Assembly: GCA_963693365.1 (NCBI GenBank)
Contig: CAVNZM010000010.1
Location: 8,060,001-8,124,000, forward strand
Direction: 5' to 3'
From: Amoebidium appalachense
Taxonomy: Eukaryota; Ichthyosporea
Length of the DNA stretch: 64,000 nt
The position numbers and the translations under genes were made by a program. The notes below the pieces were generated by a model that did no database searches, had not been told where the DNA came from, and saw only the letters and a program-made list of their open reading frames with translations. Shown here one piece after another: positions 20,725-34,315 of the stretch; the first letter of the stretch is position 1, and each line of letters begins with the position of its first letter.

Positions 20725-21450
20725 AAGGGCCTTCCCCCACGGCAAACCCTTCCTCCAACAACGCGGTACTTTATTTGTAGTTCCTCCATTTGCGCTGCTC
20801 ACCTTCTTGCCCACTTCTAGTAAAGAGTAAGGTCCCTTCATTCCTAGTATATGTAGGTACTGTTACTGGTGCGTTCCAAAACTGTACCCCCCACGTACAT
20901 GGGGTGCCATGTGCAAGCTGCCACTTGATCATCCTTCAAGCTTGGGTCTTTCCGTTAAATTTAAGCCAATCAAATATCCGATCTATTTAAACTGTCTAAC
21001 AGTAAAAAGCTATCATACTAACACGGCCATCTAGAAACACCCATACTAATTACACGATTCGGTTTGCGAACCCAAAAAGCCCTTCAGGAACGGAAAGACC
21101 CAAGCAATTGTGACACCGGGTCCCGAACAACTCGAAGAAATTCCACATCTATCAACACGATTTGTTATTGGCCCACAGCGCATCGTCATCTATTAAGTTA
21201 TTTCCTATTGGTGGTTCTTGACGTAAGGCTAACCTTTCACCAATCAGACATCACTTACCTCATACATACCTGCCTTGGCCCAGGCCGCGAAAAAGATGAT
21301 GCATGTGTAGGCGTCAAATGATCTGAGGTAGGTGTACTGGCAGTGACTGGGTGCCTATTTGCTTTGGAAAAGTGACACAGTTTTTTACTAAAACTTTCGT
21401 TTTTCCTCTTCAGGTTCGTCCTTTTACGTAGGATAAAGCTCAATTTTTGA

Positions 21451-21470
21451 CGCTCATATGTTTATGAGCG
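21451..21470. promoter_or_regulatory. 8-bp inverted repeat just upstream of the VWA gene start
   Basis: CGCTCATA-TGTT-TATGAGCG is a perfect inverted repeat 10 bases before the proposed ATG. It could be a dimeric factor site or a 5'-leader hairpin; the sequence alone does not decide. Confidence 0.5.
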
Positions 21471-21480
21471 CTGCTCCAAA

Positions 21481-22502
21481 ATGAGTGCCCCAGGTTCAAG
21501 TCGTCCTTCCTGCTCTTCGGAGCTGGCAGGGAACAAGCCCATGCTGCTAACGGAAGCGTGCGGTTCTGGGGATGGGAACAGAAACATGGACATCGTCTAC
21601 ACGCTGAAGGTATAGAAACTCGGGATTTCTTTTGATTTTGGCTGGTTAGACCGGCAATATATCAATGCTGTTAGGGACTTGGGTCGACCAGCATGGCAGG
21701 GAGGATGTAGATTCTTGCAGTGATGCATCGAGCTGATTGTGAGCCTCTAGAATAGGCGGTGGATCCTTGAATGCTTTTCGTTTTTGGTTGGTTTTTAAGG
21801 ATTTCCGTGTAATTACACGCGGCCAAGAAAAAGCCTCTATTATGGAAATGGCGTGGCACTTGTTCCCGTTTTCTGAATCCCATGTCATCGTGTGCAGGTT
21901 TCTGGCGAAGATTCCCCCAAAGGAGGCATCGGGCTGGTGCTGGTAACCGATGCTAGTGGAAGTATGGCGGGGAATGCTCTTCAAATGGTTAAGGACGTGC
22001 TGTTGGGTGTGGTGGGCATGCTGAGGGACGGTGACTACCTCTCCATCGTTACTTTTAACGACGTGGTCACTACATGTGTTGAAACGTCCAGGGTTGCAAA
22101 CGAACTCAAAGAGGAGATTGTTAAGAGGATCCTCAACATCAAGGCGGAGGGACAAACGGATTTTGGAAAAGGTGTGTGTGCAGGGTTGGAACAGCTCAAG
22201 CATATTCCCGAGACACACACCAAAGCTATGTTGGTGCTGAGTGACGGGCAGGTGACAACGGGGCTCGGAAGCGAGAAGGTCAGCAAGAAGCTCGAGGGCA
22301 TGTTCAAGGATAAAACACAGAAGTGGGCGGACACCAAAATATGGTATGTGCTCTATGTTTTATATGGTGCAAGTACATACAGAGGAAAGTCAAAGACGGT
22401 GTCTAGTATAACTGTGCTTGCATGCAGTATCTCCACCTGGCTGCGTGTTTGTGCTTGTGTTGGTTTGCGCTGCCATAACCTCCCCCCCCCCTCCCCCCCC
22501 CC

Positions 22503-22534
<32 letters not shown>

Positions 22535-24009
22535 AACAAAAAAAACACAACCACCACCACCACAATTGCTAGGTCATCTCCAAGCTCACACCCGATGCTC
22601 TCTCCCTGATGCTCTCTCTCCTAATGTAATCATTTACTTAAAAAAAACTTCATACTGATTGCAATATTGACTTCTTGGACATAAGCTCCCCCCTCCCCCC
22701 TCCCCCCCCCCCCCCCCACACACACACACACACACACATGCGCGCACGCGCGGTGAACACCTTATGACAGAAAACTGCTCTTTAATAGCTTTTTATTGTG
22801 TTTGTGGTTTGGGGGGGGGGGAGTTGGGGGGGGGATTGAGCATTCGAACCCCCACAAGCACTTCTTTGCTTGCAAACCCATTGTACATCTGCCCCCCCTC
22901 CCTCCCCCCTCTCCCCCAGGCCCAAATCTTGTAATCTCCATATGCAACAGCCCTGCAGGCCATCATTTCGCTCTCCTGTCCTCACTCAGTACCTCCTTCC
23001 TTTTCTCCATTCCACTGACCCTCCCCCCCCTCCCCCCTCTTCCCCCTCCCCCCCCTCCCCTCCCCCCCCTTCCCCCTCCTCCATGCAGGTGGGTGCCTGT
23101 AGGCAGTGAGTGTGACATGCACCTACTCTCTGGCCTGGCCAGACTGAGCCGTACGTGCCTGCAATGCATTGCCGACCAGCAGGCAGTCACGAGGCTCCTT
23201 CCAGTCATTGCCGGCACATTTGTGGGCCAGGCCGTGCACACAGTAGCACGTGACGTGCATGCCTACGTGTGTGCCGCCCCCGGGGTGGTGCTGGAGTTGC
23301 GCAAAGGCACGTGGGAAGTGATTGAGGAGCAGGGGGGCACTGAGGATATAGGCACCATCTTGGATCTGCACACACCCACCTTGGTTGCTGGCATGCAAAA
23401 CGACATCCACCTTAAAGCATATCCCCTTCCTGGTGTCGTTTTGCAGCCCGGCACACACCTGGCCACATGCAGTTTAACGTGGGTAGGGACAAACGGAAGA
23501 CACCAAACTACGTCGGTTGATGTTGTGGTGCCTAAAGGAGGTGGAAAGGTTAGCGACAAGACGGTGGTGGTGGGTAGTCGCATGCGAGAGGTTGCTGGAG
23601 ACGCTCTGAGCAGTGCCGGTGTGTTGACGGTGGACACGACGGGCAAGGAGGGGGCTGTGGCTTTGAGCAGTCTGGACAGGGCAGAGGCAGTGCTGTGCAC
23701 GGGCATTGCAACCATACACGGTATGTGCTAATTGGGGTATTGGTAGTGGTGTGTGCTTGGTTTGTGATGTTTGATGCGATTAGATATGTGTGTTGCACGA
23801 GAAGCTCTAAAGGTAGGCTGGGGCGCGTTTTTCCCCCGCATTTCTAAGGGTGCGCTGAGTAGTTTTTTTCCTTCTTCCCTTTTTTTCTGTAGAGTGTGTT
23901 GGTGCGCAGTTCTTTTTCCTTTTTTTTTTTTTTTAGGTATGTCTTTCTCCCCAGTTCCGTCATCGTATTCTTCTATATTACGACTCCATTCTCACATCTC
24001 TTCCCCTTA

Positions 24010-24040
<31 letters not shown>

Positions 24041-26163
24041 TTCCCCCGGTCTTCCGTGTTGCTAAGTAACCCTGTGCTCCCCCCCCCCCCCCCCCCCCCC
24101 CCATTCCCCCTCCCCCCACCCCCCCTACAGACCTAGGCAACATTGTGCCGTTTGGTGTGCCTGGGGGCACCGAGCTGCATGCAGAGAAGACCCGCCTGCT
24201 GGCCAACATGGAGCAGGCCATCACCCTGATTGGCCATGTGCGCAGCGGGAGGGTGCACCCAAATAGGGCAGGTGCAAGCATCATCTCTATGGGCCAGGTA
24301 CACGCACTTAAACACTTCCCCTTCCCCCCCCCCCCCCCCCCCCAAAACTCCCCCCCCCCTTCCCCGCCCCCGTACCCGCCCTCACCCCACCCCTCCGCCA
24401 CTTCCCCCCTTGGCGAGAGGCAAAATCCATAGAAAAACGATAAGCTGACTCACACTTGGAATGGATGGATAAGTCACGGTGCCTGTTCCACATTTATGTC
24501 CTCTCTTGATGCCTTCCCCCCTCCCCCCCCCCCCCCCCCCCCCCAAAACAAAAAAAAAAAAAAAAAAAAAAAAAAAACCCCTACAAACAGATGCACACAG
24601 GCAAAGTACCACACACACAGAAATCGTTCCAGGTGACATAAACAAGCGCGCTTATACTTAAGTAACGAGGTTCCAAACAATACAAAAGGGTGCGCGCACG
24701 CACATCAAATACAACCGAGGTTTATTTACTTACAGTGAATCTAGAATACAAACGGGAACAACGAAAAGACCACAATACCCATTGGACCAAGCGGCCTGTA
24801 TCAAACCCTGCACCTGAAACTCCCACTTACATGGTGTTTTTTTTCACCCCCACAGTCACACCTATTCCAGCACCCAACACCACCCGAGGTTTTCACGCAG
24901 GGCACGGAACCAATCTACGACTCCAACCACGTGGCCACCTTTTGCAACCAGTTTCTCACCAACATCATCTCCACATGGAGAGAACGAGGGGTGGATGCAG
25001 AGACCCTCCGATTCGCAGACAGAATGGTGACTGAACTGCGGGCGAGGATTGCGCGTAGTAGTGCTATGAAGAGCAACGTTCAAAACACTACCCGCCCACC
25101 CAATCCGGCTCGAACTACCACCACCTGCCCCATTCCAACGCAGACAGACGGCCCCTCCACCATCCCTTCACCACCACCAGCGCGCCCTGAACACCCACCA
25201 ACCGAAATTCAGCGATCCCCAAACACCACAAACACTGCGACTCTCCCTCCCCCCGGCCCCGACCATCAACCGACCAACACTCCTATCAACATACCCCCAG
25301 TCTCCCCTCGGACACAGCAAGCCACACCTCCCACGTCTACTGCTGCCCCCTTCCCAACATGCCCCACCTCATCCTCTTTTTATGCCAACAACACATACAC
25401 CCCCAACCCCAGCCCCTCTCCCCACCACACCCCCTACGAATGTCTTTCAATCCCTTCCCCTACCGGGACATACACACCTCCCATCCAACCTACACACCAC
25501 AATAATCCCTATCCCAACTACCACCCACACATGGCCCTATACGCCAATACGGTGACCGGTCCGGTCCCTCCACCCGCCAGCAAAACTCTGCAACCCCAAT
25601 CTACGGCGGGCTCCATTTCCGGCCCTCACTATGAAATCGTCAGCCCCCCCACCAGTGGCACAATGACCGGCGGTAACCATGCCAACACCCAGATTTACGC
25701 AAACAACACCTCTTTTAACCCACCCAGTCACGGCAGCACCTATATGGAGATGGCTGCCCAGACATACGACAACCACATCATCACAGCAAATGCACCAAGA
25801 GTGAACATGACCGGACCATACACCCCCTCAGCCCCCAACATAGCTCCTGCCCCTGCTGCCGGGCCTGGCTATGACCTGCACGCGACCCGACCCACGAGCG
25901 CATATGTGGATGAATCGGGTTATATGAAGTTTTCCGCCGATGCCACCCAGAATGCATATGTACGTCCCACTGCACACGGCCATCCCAGCAGCAGCCAGCA
26001 AGCAACCATGGGGGCTAATGCCGAGGCCAGGCCCAGGCCCAAGGTGCGGCGTAACCCCCATGCGGATTCGTTGCCACCCACCCCCTCCCAGCTGCAAGTC
26101 AACAACAGTGGCCCCTTGGGCTACCAACCACTTTACCCTGCCTTCGACCAGCCGGCTGTCTAG
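21481..26163 (+). CDS. VWA-domain protein with Tyr/Pro-rich tail carrying SH2-ligand motifs
   Basis: Exons: 21481-21609, 21898-22343, 23089-23720, 24131-24297, 24856-26163; phases close to 893 residues. Residues about 44-195 form a von Willebrand A domain: VLVTDASGSM holds the MIDAS DxSxS, and AEGQTDFGKG and LVLSDGQVT supply further metal-site and core strands. Residues about 196-480 look like the all-beta and helical region that follows VWA in many protist proteins (possibly a Vwaint-type domain; not proven). The last exon encodes about 400 residues of low-complexity Pro/Thr/Asn sequence with regularly spaced tyrosines: YANN (634, 739), YANT (687) and YDNH (762) fit the YxN ligand of Grb2-like SH2 domains, YMEM (754) fits the YxxM ligand of PI3K, and YECL, YEIV, YDLH, YVDE and YMKF are others. 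No signal peptide or membrane segment is seen, so a cytosolic scaffold is inferred. The start is the first ATG in frame; an upstream exon cannot be excluded. Confidence 0.85.
22473..22536 (+). repeat. C-run followed by A-run in VWA intron 2
   Basis: C-rich stretch passing to about 12 A and then A/C and CCA repeats. Further C-runs in the same intron (22687-22718, then (CA)n to 22738) and before exon 3. Confidence 0.85.
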
Positions 26164-26816
26164 CTCCCCCCTCCCCCCCCCCCCCCCTCCCCCCCCCCCC
26201 CCCCCCCCTTTCTCCTGTTTTCAGGCAAGGCTCTTTTCTGCTTTCTTTTCTCCCGCCACATGCACGTGCACGCGTACACATGCACACCAAAAAAAAAAAA
26301 AAAAAAAAAAAACACACAAAGCCATTTTTCTAAACATGCATATGCCGGTGGGTAGCACTCCCAGTCTAATTCCATGCTCAACCTTCCCGTCTCTCCTTTT
26401 TCCGCTGTGTACTAAGGGATGATTACGTCGTGTATAAATGTGTTGGTGGCTGTATCCATGAGATGGCTTGATCTTTGGAGCTCATCTCTTTTTTTTGAGC
26501 GCGGGGGGGGGGGGGGGGGGGGGGGTCGTTATTGGTTGACATTTATCACAAACGGTGGATAGGACTATGTTATCATGACGGTCTATGTTGCTGTATATAT
26601 GCATTGCTTGTTAAAGACCTGAAACGCGTTCTCCGGAGCTGTTTCCTGGCCCATTATACACAGCTTAGCTTAAGTTGTAGATAGATTTGATTGTCAAGGA
26701 AAATGTGGTGTATACAAATATTTGTTGTGCACATAAATTTTCCATATGGATATGTGAATAAGATATAAGCTCTGCTGAACCATTCTAAATTGAGGTTTGT
26801 GCATCGGAGCTTCTAA

Positions 26817-26822
26817 AATAAA
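26817..26822 (+). terminator. Poly(A) signal of the VWA gene
   Basis: AATAAA about 655 bases after the stop codon, before a long C-run at 26859-26898. Confidence 0.5.
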
Positions 26823-26855
26823 TACTATATGTTGATCAGAGGCTGCAGCCTGCCC

Positions 26856-26900
<45 letters not shown>

Positions 26901-27261
26901 ACCCCCTCCTCCTCAACCCCCCTCCACCCCCCGGGCGGCCCCCTGACGTAATTTCTATGTCTGAAGTTATGAAAAGAAAAGAAGTTTGTGACAGCGTCTG
27001 GCTACCATGTGTAGTGGGCTTAAGTGTGCAGTATGGATGTACATGATATTGTGCATATATCCGATGATTTGTTACTGTGTGTGGTGCTAACATGCTCGCG
27101 TCACTTTGTATGCGTAAGCGCATGTATAAACACGTGCTGATGCACATGTGTTGTGTGCGTGTGTGTTGTATGGTACTTTGCTCGTGTGTCCACTCTCCAC
27201 CCTGTGTGTGTTTGTGTGTGTGCATGGTATGTAACTCCCCCCCTCCCCCCTCCCTCCCCCC

Positions 27262-27300
<39 letters not shown>

Positions 27301-27392
27301 AAAAAAAAAAAAAAAAAAAAAACCGGAAGTAATCGGGTGGAAGGCTCTTCATTTATAACTCTGTGTGTGACCGTGTGTTACCGTGTGTGCGT

Positions 27393-27437
<45 letters not shown>

Positions 27438-27444
27438 TGTGCGT

Positions 27445-27485
<41 letters not shown>

Positions 27486-27601
27486 AGCCTGGGGGTAGGA
27501 CGTGGGTCCATAATATGCCAACAGGTAGTAGGTATGTCTCTCAATTTTCGAAATGGGGAGGAGGGATGGGGGATGGTTGCCCCCCCCCTCCCCCCCCCTC
27601 C

Positions 27602-27632
<31 letters not shown>

Positions 27633-28366
27633 ACACAGTACATCCACCCCTAGCAGGCATTCAACATTGTGTCCATGCTGCACTGAAAGACCTGTGAGTT
27701 GTGCTTTGCTCATTTGGCACTTTATTCAGATAATGAGTTCTGGGTGGCGGTGTGCAGCCCAGCCACACATAAGCATCCATCGGCTGGTTATATTACTACC
27801 GACATCGTTTAAAGCTTCGATCACATACATTTCTAATAGGGATTTCGGTGTATGATATGTACTTTTCAATCGCAGGTCCTTATGGACATAAGAGACGGTT
27901 GGGATATGCAAGTGGGAACTGTAGAAGAAGGTGCACAGGTTTTGATGAGCAGAGGGGAAAAGAATTGACCCCGAGGGGAGGGAGAGGAAGGCAATCAGGT
28001 GCGGGGGGGGGGGGGGGGGGAGTAAGCTGGAAGGCGGGTGAGGGTGATGTCTATCAGCGGAAAACTGCCACAATACGACGGGAAGGGATCGTGAGAACAG
28101 CACACCACTAATGATAACATGTCAGAGGTCATGGCTGGTGCTAAATCGAAGCAGAGGCAGGCTCCTAGCCTAGCTCAGCTTCCGTATCATTCAGAAAAAT
28201 TGCCTCCCACACTACTATCTTCTTCACCAAGTCTGATATAGACAAACAAGGGCCCCCCGGGGGAAGAGGGGGGAAGGGGGGGGGGAGGGGGGAGGGGGGA
28301 AGGCGCGGGGGGAAGGAAAGGAAGGGGGCGTTGTGTGAGAAGGTGGGGAGGTTAAAAAAAAGGGCT

Positions 28367-28422
<56 letters not shown>

Positions 28423-29706
28423 GAAGGGGGGGGAGGGGGGGAGGGTTGGGAGCACAGTTTGGGGATTTCTCGTTTTGAAACTTTTGGTGATAACAGCACG
28501 CATTGTGACTCGGGCTGTGCATACAAGTCGGTATCACGTGTCTACGTAAAGCAAATGTGTACTAAGGCAATTCAATGCAGCCAGACGAAAGAAAAAGGTT
28601 ATGGATGTGATGCCTGTCTAATAATAGGGGATATAGTGGTGACGATGGCGGCCGTGGGGGGTGAAGGAAGCAAAGAGGGAGTGGTTAGTTGGGTAAGGGG
28701 GCGCGGAGAGGCGGAGGGGGAGGGGAGGGAGGGGTTAAAAAGGGGAGGGTCTGGGGGAAGGGGGGGGGGGGGGGGGGGGGGGGAAGGGGGCGGCGCAGAG
28801 GGGCTGGGGGGGAGCGGGGGGGGAAGCCTAAAGCGAGAAGCAAGTACAACAGAAGCCAAGTGATGAGCAGCTAAGCCTCGTAAGCATAGCATCGGCCTAC
28901 CTGGTTGCCTGCGTGATAGCTACCTGTACATGGCTTGAGATGAGAAGTGTTGGCCGCAACATTTGTGGGTGCAATGGCATATGTGGAAAAGCCGACCGCT
29001 GGATGCCGTGGTCATCATCGCCAGTGGAAGGCAATTGGATGGGAAAAGAGACTGATAGATCAAAGTGGCGAGATGGTGTGGTTGCATACAGAAAGACTGA
29101 GAACAAGTTTTTAGAGAGATTCATGTAAACTTTGCAGTTGCTCAGCCCTACGCTGACTTTGGCTGCATGTCATTATCCAGTACGGTGCAACAAAACACGC
29201 TGAATGAGATCGACTTGCCTTTTGCAGAGTAATGAAATGGAAAGAGGATAGAGATGCTTGCATCACGAGAACATATTGTTCCTTGCTGCATGTGTTGCAC
29301 ATCACATGACTATAATTTAGGCACCCTAACTTTTGTACACTCAGTCACCTGTCTCTGTACAACAGGAGGGATTCGTGCATGTAGGCCCCTACACATAACG
29401 CCGTACGGATACACACGTGTGCCAATCAAAGTCAACAAAATGGGTGAGGTTTAAGCCAATCGACAGACTGGTTGACTAGGTTGGCTCACTGCATTATCAG
29501 TCCTTTCCCTTGGGTGCATCATTCCTTCAACAGTTAACACACACTTTTTTCTTAAAATCACCACTATTTTTCTTGCTGCTCATTTTATAATAACTTAGTT
29601 AATTATCGTCTAGTAACCTCTTGCTTTTACTGTGTGAGTAGCGAGCTTCCGAAATCCTTAGCTAAGCCTGATTTCAATGTTTTTACATACGAAAGAAATA
29701 TTCACA
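26823..29706. other. Intergenic region between the VWA and FadE genes
   Basis: C-run 26859-26898, C-run/A-run composite 27257-27322, paired (GT)n tracts 27397-27484, C-run/(CA)n 27600-27637, G-rich stretches 28000-28020, 28261-28330 and 28686-28830, and a T-run/G-run composite 28373-28423. The 28840-29700 part is ordinary mixed sequence; I found no exon with family similarity on either strand. Confidence 0.65.
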
Positions 29707-29729
29707 GCATGATTGGCTATATATCATGC
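29707..29729. promoter_or_regulatory. Inverted repeat with CCAAT box upstream of the FadE gene
   Basis: GCATGAT (29707-29713) and ATCATGC (29723-29729) are a perfect inverted repeat around TGGCTATAT. The left arm contributes to ATTGG, the reverse of CCAAT. It lies about 40 bases before the TATA box. Confidence 0.5.
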
Positions 29730-29769
29730 TTTAGTCAAAAAGCCGTTGCGATCCTCTGAAACCTCCAGC

Positions 29770-29776
29770 TATAAAA
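29770..29776 (+). promoter_or_regulatory. TATA box of the FadE gene
   Basis: TATAAAA 121 bases before the start codon. With the usual 25-30 base spacing, transcription would begin near 29800 and leave a leader of about 100 bases. Confidence 0.6.
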
Positions 29777-29897
29777 CGAACTGGGCTCAGCTTCATAGGC
29801 TAGCAAACTGACTTGGTGGTGTGGAGTAATCGGAGGAACTGTTTCTAAGCTAATCTATTGTTCCCAAACACCACCTACTTTTGTCAACTACACCACC

Positions 29898-30064
29898 ATG
29901 TTGTCGTCTAAGGCGGCGCTTGCCAGCCGCACTGTGCGGTTGGTGGCTAGGGCTAGCCAGAAGCTGCCTGCCCGCAACTTCATGGGTGCTGCTTACAACC
30001 TGGCAAAGAAGGTGGGTGCCCCGTGTGATGCCCCGTGAGTTGAAGTTAGTATTCCTGCAACCAG

Positions 30065-30134
<70 letters not shown>

Positions 30135-31020
30135 AGTTGTGTGCGTGTGTGTGTGTGTGTGTACGTGTGTGCGTGCGTCTGTTCAACATGGGTGTGCTCC
30201 TTTGCCGGTGCACACGCATTTCAGTAGTGGTCGAGGTGTGAGTGGGCTCGTGCTTAAGGGGTTGCAAAGGCGTGCGGGTGTCAACAGGTACGTGGGGCGA
30301 GTACGAGTCAGCTGTGGGGTGAGGTGGCATAGTTTAAATGGTGCTGGTTGTTGTGACGGAGAAGGGGGGCTTGGAAGAGAGTCACGAACATTTTTTGACT
30401 GTGGGGTTTGCCTCGTGTAGGCGGTGCCAAAGATGTCCGACACCGAGAGGGCTGCCCTGGATGCCGGTACGGTTGGCTTTGACCGGGAGCTGTTTGGAGG
30501 AAGCCCACGTCTGGGCTCGCTTATGAAGTACGATGCTGTGCTCAGCGAGAAGGAGGTGGGTAACCGGGTTTCGGCTGTTTTCACTTACACAGTGCGTGTT
30601 GTGGAGGAGGGTGTTGAATAACCTCTTCCCTTCTCGGCAGGGTGATTATAAATCTCGCAGTGTTAGTGTGAAAAGTATAATGACATATAGAAGCAAGAGA
30701 AGGACTTTCTTTTGCTGGGGTTGTGGCCCCTCGAAAGGGGGGAAGCTTAAAGGGGGGGGGGGGGAGGGCTTTGAGGATCCGAAGGAAGGAAACGCTGAAG
30801 TGACTTAAGGGGGGTAGGCTGTGGGTTTTTGTGTCTGTACACTTCTCGGATTTAACTCCTTGAGGAAGGGGGAGGGAGTGCTAAGGGGGGAGGAGGGGTT
30901 GTTCTGGGGGTGTCCGGGGAGGGGGGGGGGGGGGGGGGGATTACGATAGGCTCCATTACAGGGCCAAGACAAGGTTGTTAGGTGCAACCCCCATATGGAC
31001 AGGAATGATGCACGGGGGGC

Positions 31021-31051
<31 letters not shown>

Positions 31052-31376
31052 TGATGCACGGGTAAGTGCCTAGCTCATTAAGCATCATGAATCTGACTGG
31101 GTGGTGCACAGAAATCGTTCCTTGCCAACGAGGTGGAGGTTTTGTGCAACATGCTGGACGACTACCAGATCCAGAAGGACATGGACATGCCCCCCCACGT
31201 GTGGAAGTACATCAAAGAGAACAGGTTCCTGGGCATGATTGTGCCCGAGGAGAAGGGCGGCCTGGGCTTCTCCCCGTATGCCCACAGCTTGGTGAGTGTT
31301 TATGTGGGGTTTACGTGTTTCTATGGTAGTGGTGCATGTGGGTGGGTGGTTTTTTTTTGTGTGTGTGTGTGTCTGT

Positions 31377-31411
<35 letters not shown>

Positions 31412-32107
31412 TGCAAGAGAACTGTACGACAGGTGCAATGTTCCAAGGAAAATGTCTGAAGATTATATTTCTTCCGATGCCACGTTTTCCCGGCCCAGTC
31501 CATTTCTAACATTGTTTTTCTCTGCCCCAGGTTGTGCAAAAGATTGCCACGCGTAGTGTTACTGCCGCAGTCACTGTCAGTGTGCCCAACTCCCTCGGGC
31601 CCGCCGAGCTCTTGATGAAGTACGGTACCGATGAGCAGCGCAGCCACTACCTGCCCCGTCTAGCCGTGGGCAAGGATGTGCCCTGCTTTGCCCTGACTGG
31701 GCCCCATTCTGGGTCTGATGCGGCCAGCATGCCCGACAGCGGGATGGTGTGTGTCAAGAACGGCAGGCTGGGGGTCAGTGTGACCTTCAATAAGCGCTAC
31801 ATCACATTGGCCCCTATTGCCTCCGTGGTCGGCCTTGCCTTTGTGCTGCAGGTATGCCCTCCCCCTCCCCCCTTCCCCCGCCCTCCTCCTCCCCCCCCCC
31901 CCCCCCCCCGCCCCCCCTCGTCCCACGCTCTCCTCGACAACACGGCTTGTGCATCTGTTCTATTCCGAAGCCAACTTCAGCCCCCCCCCCCCCCCCCCCC
32001 GCTCCCTTTTTAAGAACCGGTGTTCCCTTTCTTCGGCCCTCTCCCCCTGGTATCTTCCCAAATATATGTGCTACAAGAAGTTGAAAGTATCTGGAGATTT
32101 TTTTTTT

Positions 32108-32138
<31 letters not shown>

Positions 32139-34284
32139 TTGACCAAACAACAAGCATGCAATAGACAATCGCTGTGCTGGATTCCACACACCCTTTTGTG
32201 CAAGAGTCCCATGTGTGATTATCAGCTCTTTTTTTAACACGTGCACTCGACAGGACCCCGAGGGCCTTCTCAAGGGGGTAGGCAAGGAGGGCATCTCCCT
32301 TGCCCTGCTGCCCAGGGACACACCGGGGCTGCAGCTGGGGGAGAGGCACGACACGCTGTCGATTGCATTCATGAACGGCACAGTTAAGGGCACCAACGTG
32401 TTCATCCCCATGGACTATCTGATTGGTGGCCAGAAGTATGCGGGTTTTGGATGGAACATGCTTATGGAGTGTCTCAGCGAGGGCCGAGGTATCTCTCTCC
32501 CTGCTTCATCTGCCGCTACGGGCCGTGCGTCCGTTGCGGCCGTTGGCGCGTATGCACGCATCCGCAAGCAGTTCAAGGTGCCCATTGCAGAGCTGGAGGG
32601 TGTGCAGGAGAGGTTGGCCCGCATAGCCGCTGAGGCCTACACGATGAATGCCGCCACGACCCTCATGTGTGCTATTTTGGGCAGCCATGAGCGGCCCAGT
32701 GTGCTGTCTGCCATCATGAAGCAGCAGTGCACGGAGAAGGGCCGTACGGTCATCAATGAGGCCATGGACATAGTGGGTGGTGCTGGCATCTGCAAGGGGC
32801 CTAGGAACCTGCTGGCCACGCCTTACCAGGTCAATACCCCCCTCCCCCTCCTCCCCTCCCCCCCCCCCCCCTCCTCCCCCCCGCGAGCGGCTGTTGTGTA
32901 TGCCCTGTACTTGTGCAGCATGCCTTTGTATGAGGTTTTTTTGCGCTTAGCTCCATCATGTTAACCATTGTGACTTAGTATGTACTTCATTCTGTATACC
33001 ACGTTTCAAACCCCCTGCACCCCTGCCTCCCCTCCCCCCCCCCCCCCCCCCCCCCCCCCCTTCTCTCCTCACTCCCTACCTCCCACCCTCCCACCCTCCC
33101 ACCCTCCCACCCTCCCTCCCTCCCTCGGGTGCACACGTGCCCCTCCCCTGCATTAAACCAGCAGACCCTTTGTTCATATGTTCCTCTCAGCAAATACTTA
33201 TGGCCTGTATTCCCTGCAGGCTACCCCCGTGGCCATCACCGTCGAGGGGTCCAACACGCTCACACGGTCGCTGATCATCTTTGGTCAGGGTCTTGTAAGG
33301 GCACATCCCTACCTGCTCAACGTCATGGAATCCATCCAGCGGGGCAACGACATTAAAGGCTTCACCAAGGGCCTTAACCAAATGGTCAGCCACGCCACCA
33401 CTAATGCCGCTAGGTCTGTTAAGCGTGCAGTTACCCGCAGGCGCCTTAAGGGCAATGATCTTGTCGGCTACTATGAGTCGCAGTTGGAGCGCCTTGCGTC
33501 TGCCTTTGCCGTCAACAGCGACTTGGCCCTGACTATGGGTGGTCGGCTCAAGACGGCCGAGTTTGTGTCTGGGCGCTATGCCGATGCTCTATCCGGGCTA
33601 TACCTGGGGTATGCGTGCCTGTGGTACCACATGAAGAATCCCGTTGCTGACGGTGATGCGGTGCTGGAGGTGGCCATGGACCGTATCCTCAGCGAGGTGC
33701 AGGAGGCACTGCATGGCGCTGCTAGAAACTTCCCCATCAGGCCTGTGGGCTGGCTCATGAGTGCCCTTGCTTTCCCCTTTGGCAAGAGCTACTCTCTGCC
33801 TACTGACAGGGCAGTAAGGGAGGCTGCTAAGAGCATTTCAACGGAGACGGCGGTGCGGCGGCTGCTGATTGAGCATGTGTTTGTGCCGGCCAATAGGAAC
33901 GAGCAGATGAGCATGCTGCTGCAGGGCCTGCCATTGGCTGTCAAGGCTGACAGGATACTGGCTGACTGCAAGCGCAACAAGCGCACACCATCACAGGACG
34001 AGCAGGTGAGCATATACACCTCCCACACCCACCCACCCCTCCCTTTTAGGTAGGAACCAAGCACAAACACATCTTATGATTATTTACTGATTACTGATAT
34101 GATGACCTTGCACTCAACATTTTACCCTCTTTTGATGTTTCACTCTTGCAACCCTTGTGCATGTTGGGTTAACAATTTGTTATCTGTATAGGTGTGTGTG
34201 TGGATTTGTGGCCCATGGTGTTGTGATGACAGGTGGCGGGTCCGGGTGTGTGTTTTTTTTTGTTTTTGTTTTTTTGTTTTTTTT

Positions 34285-34315
<31 letters not shown>

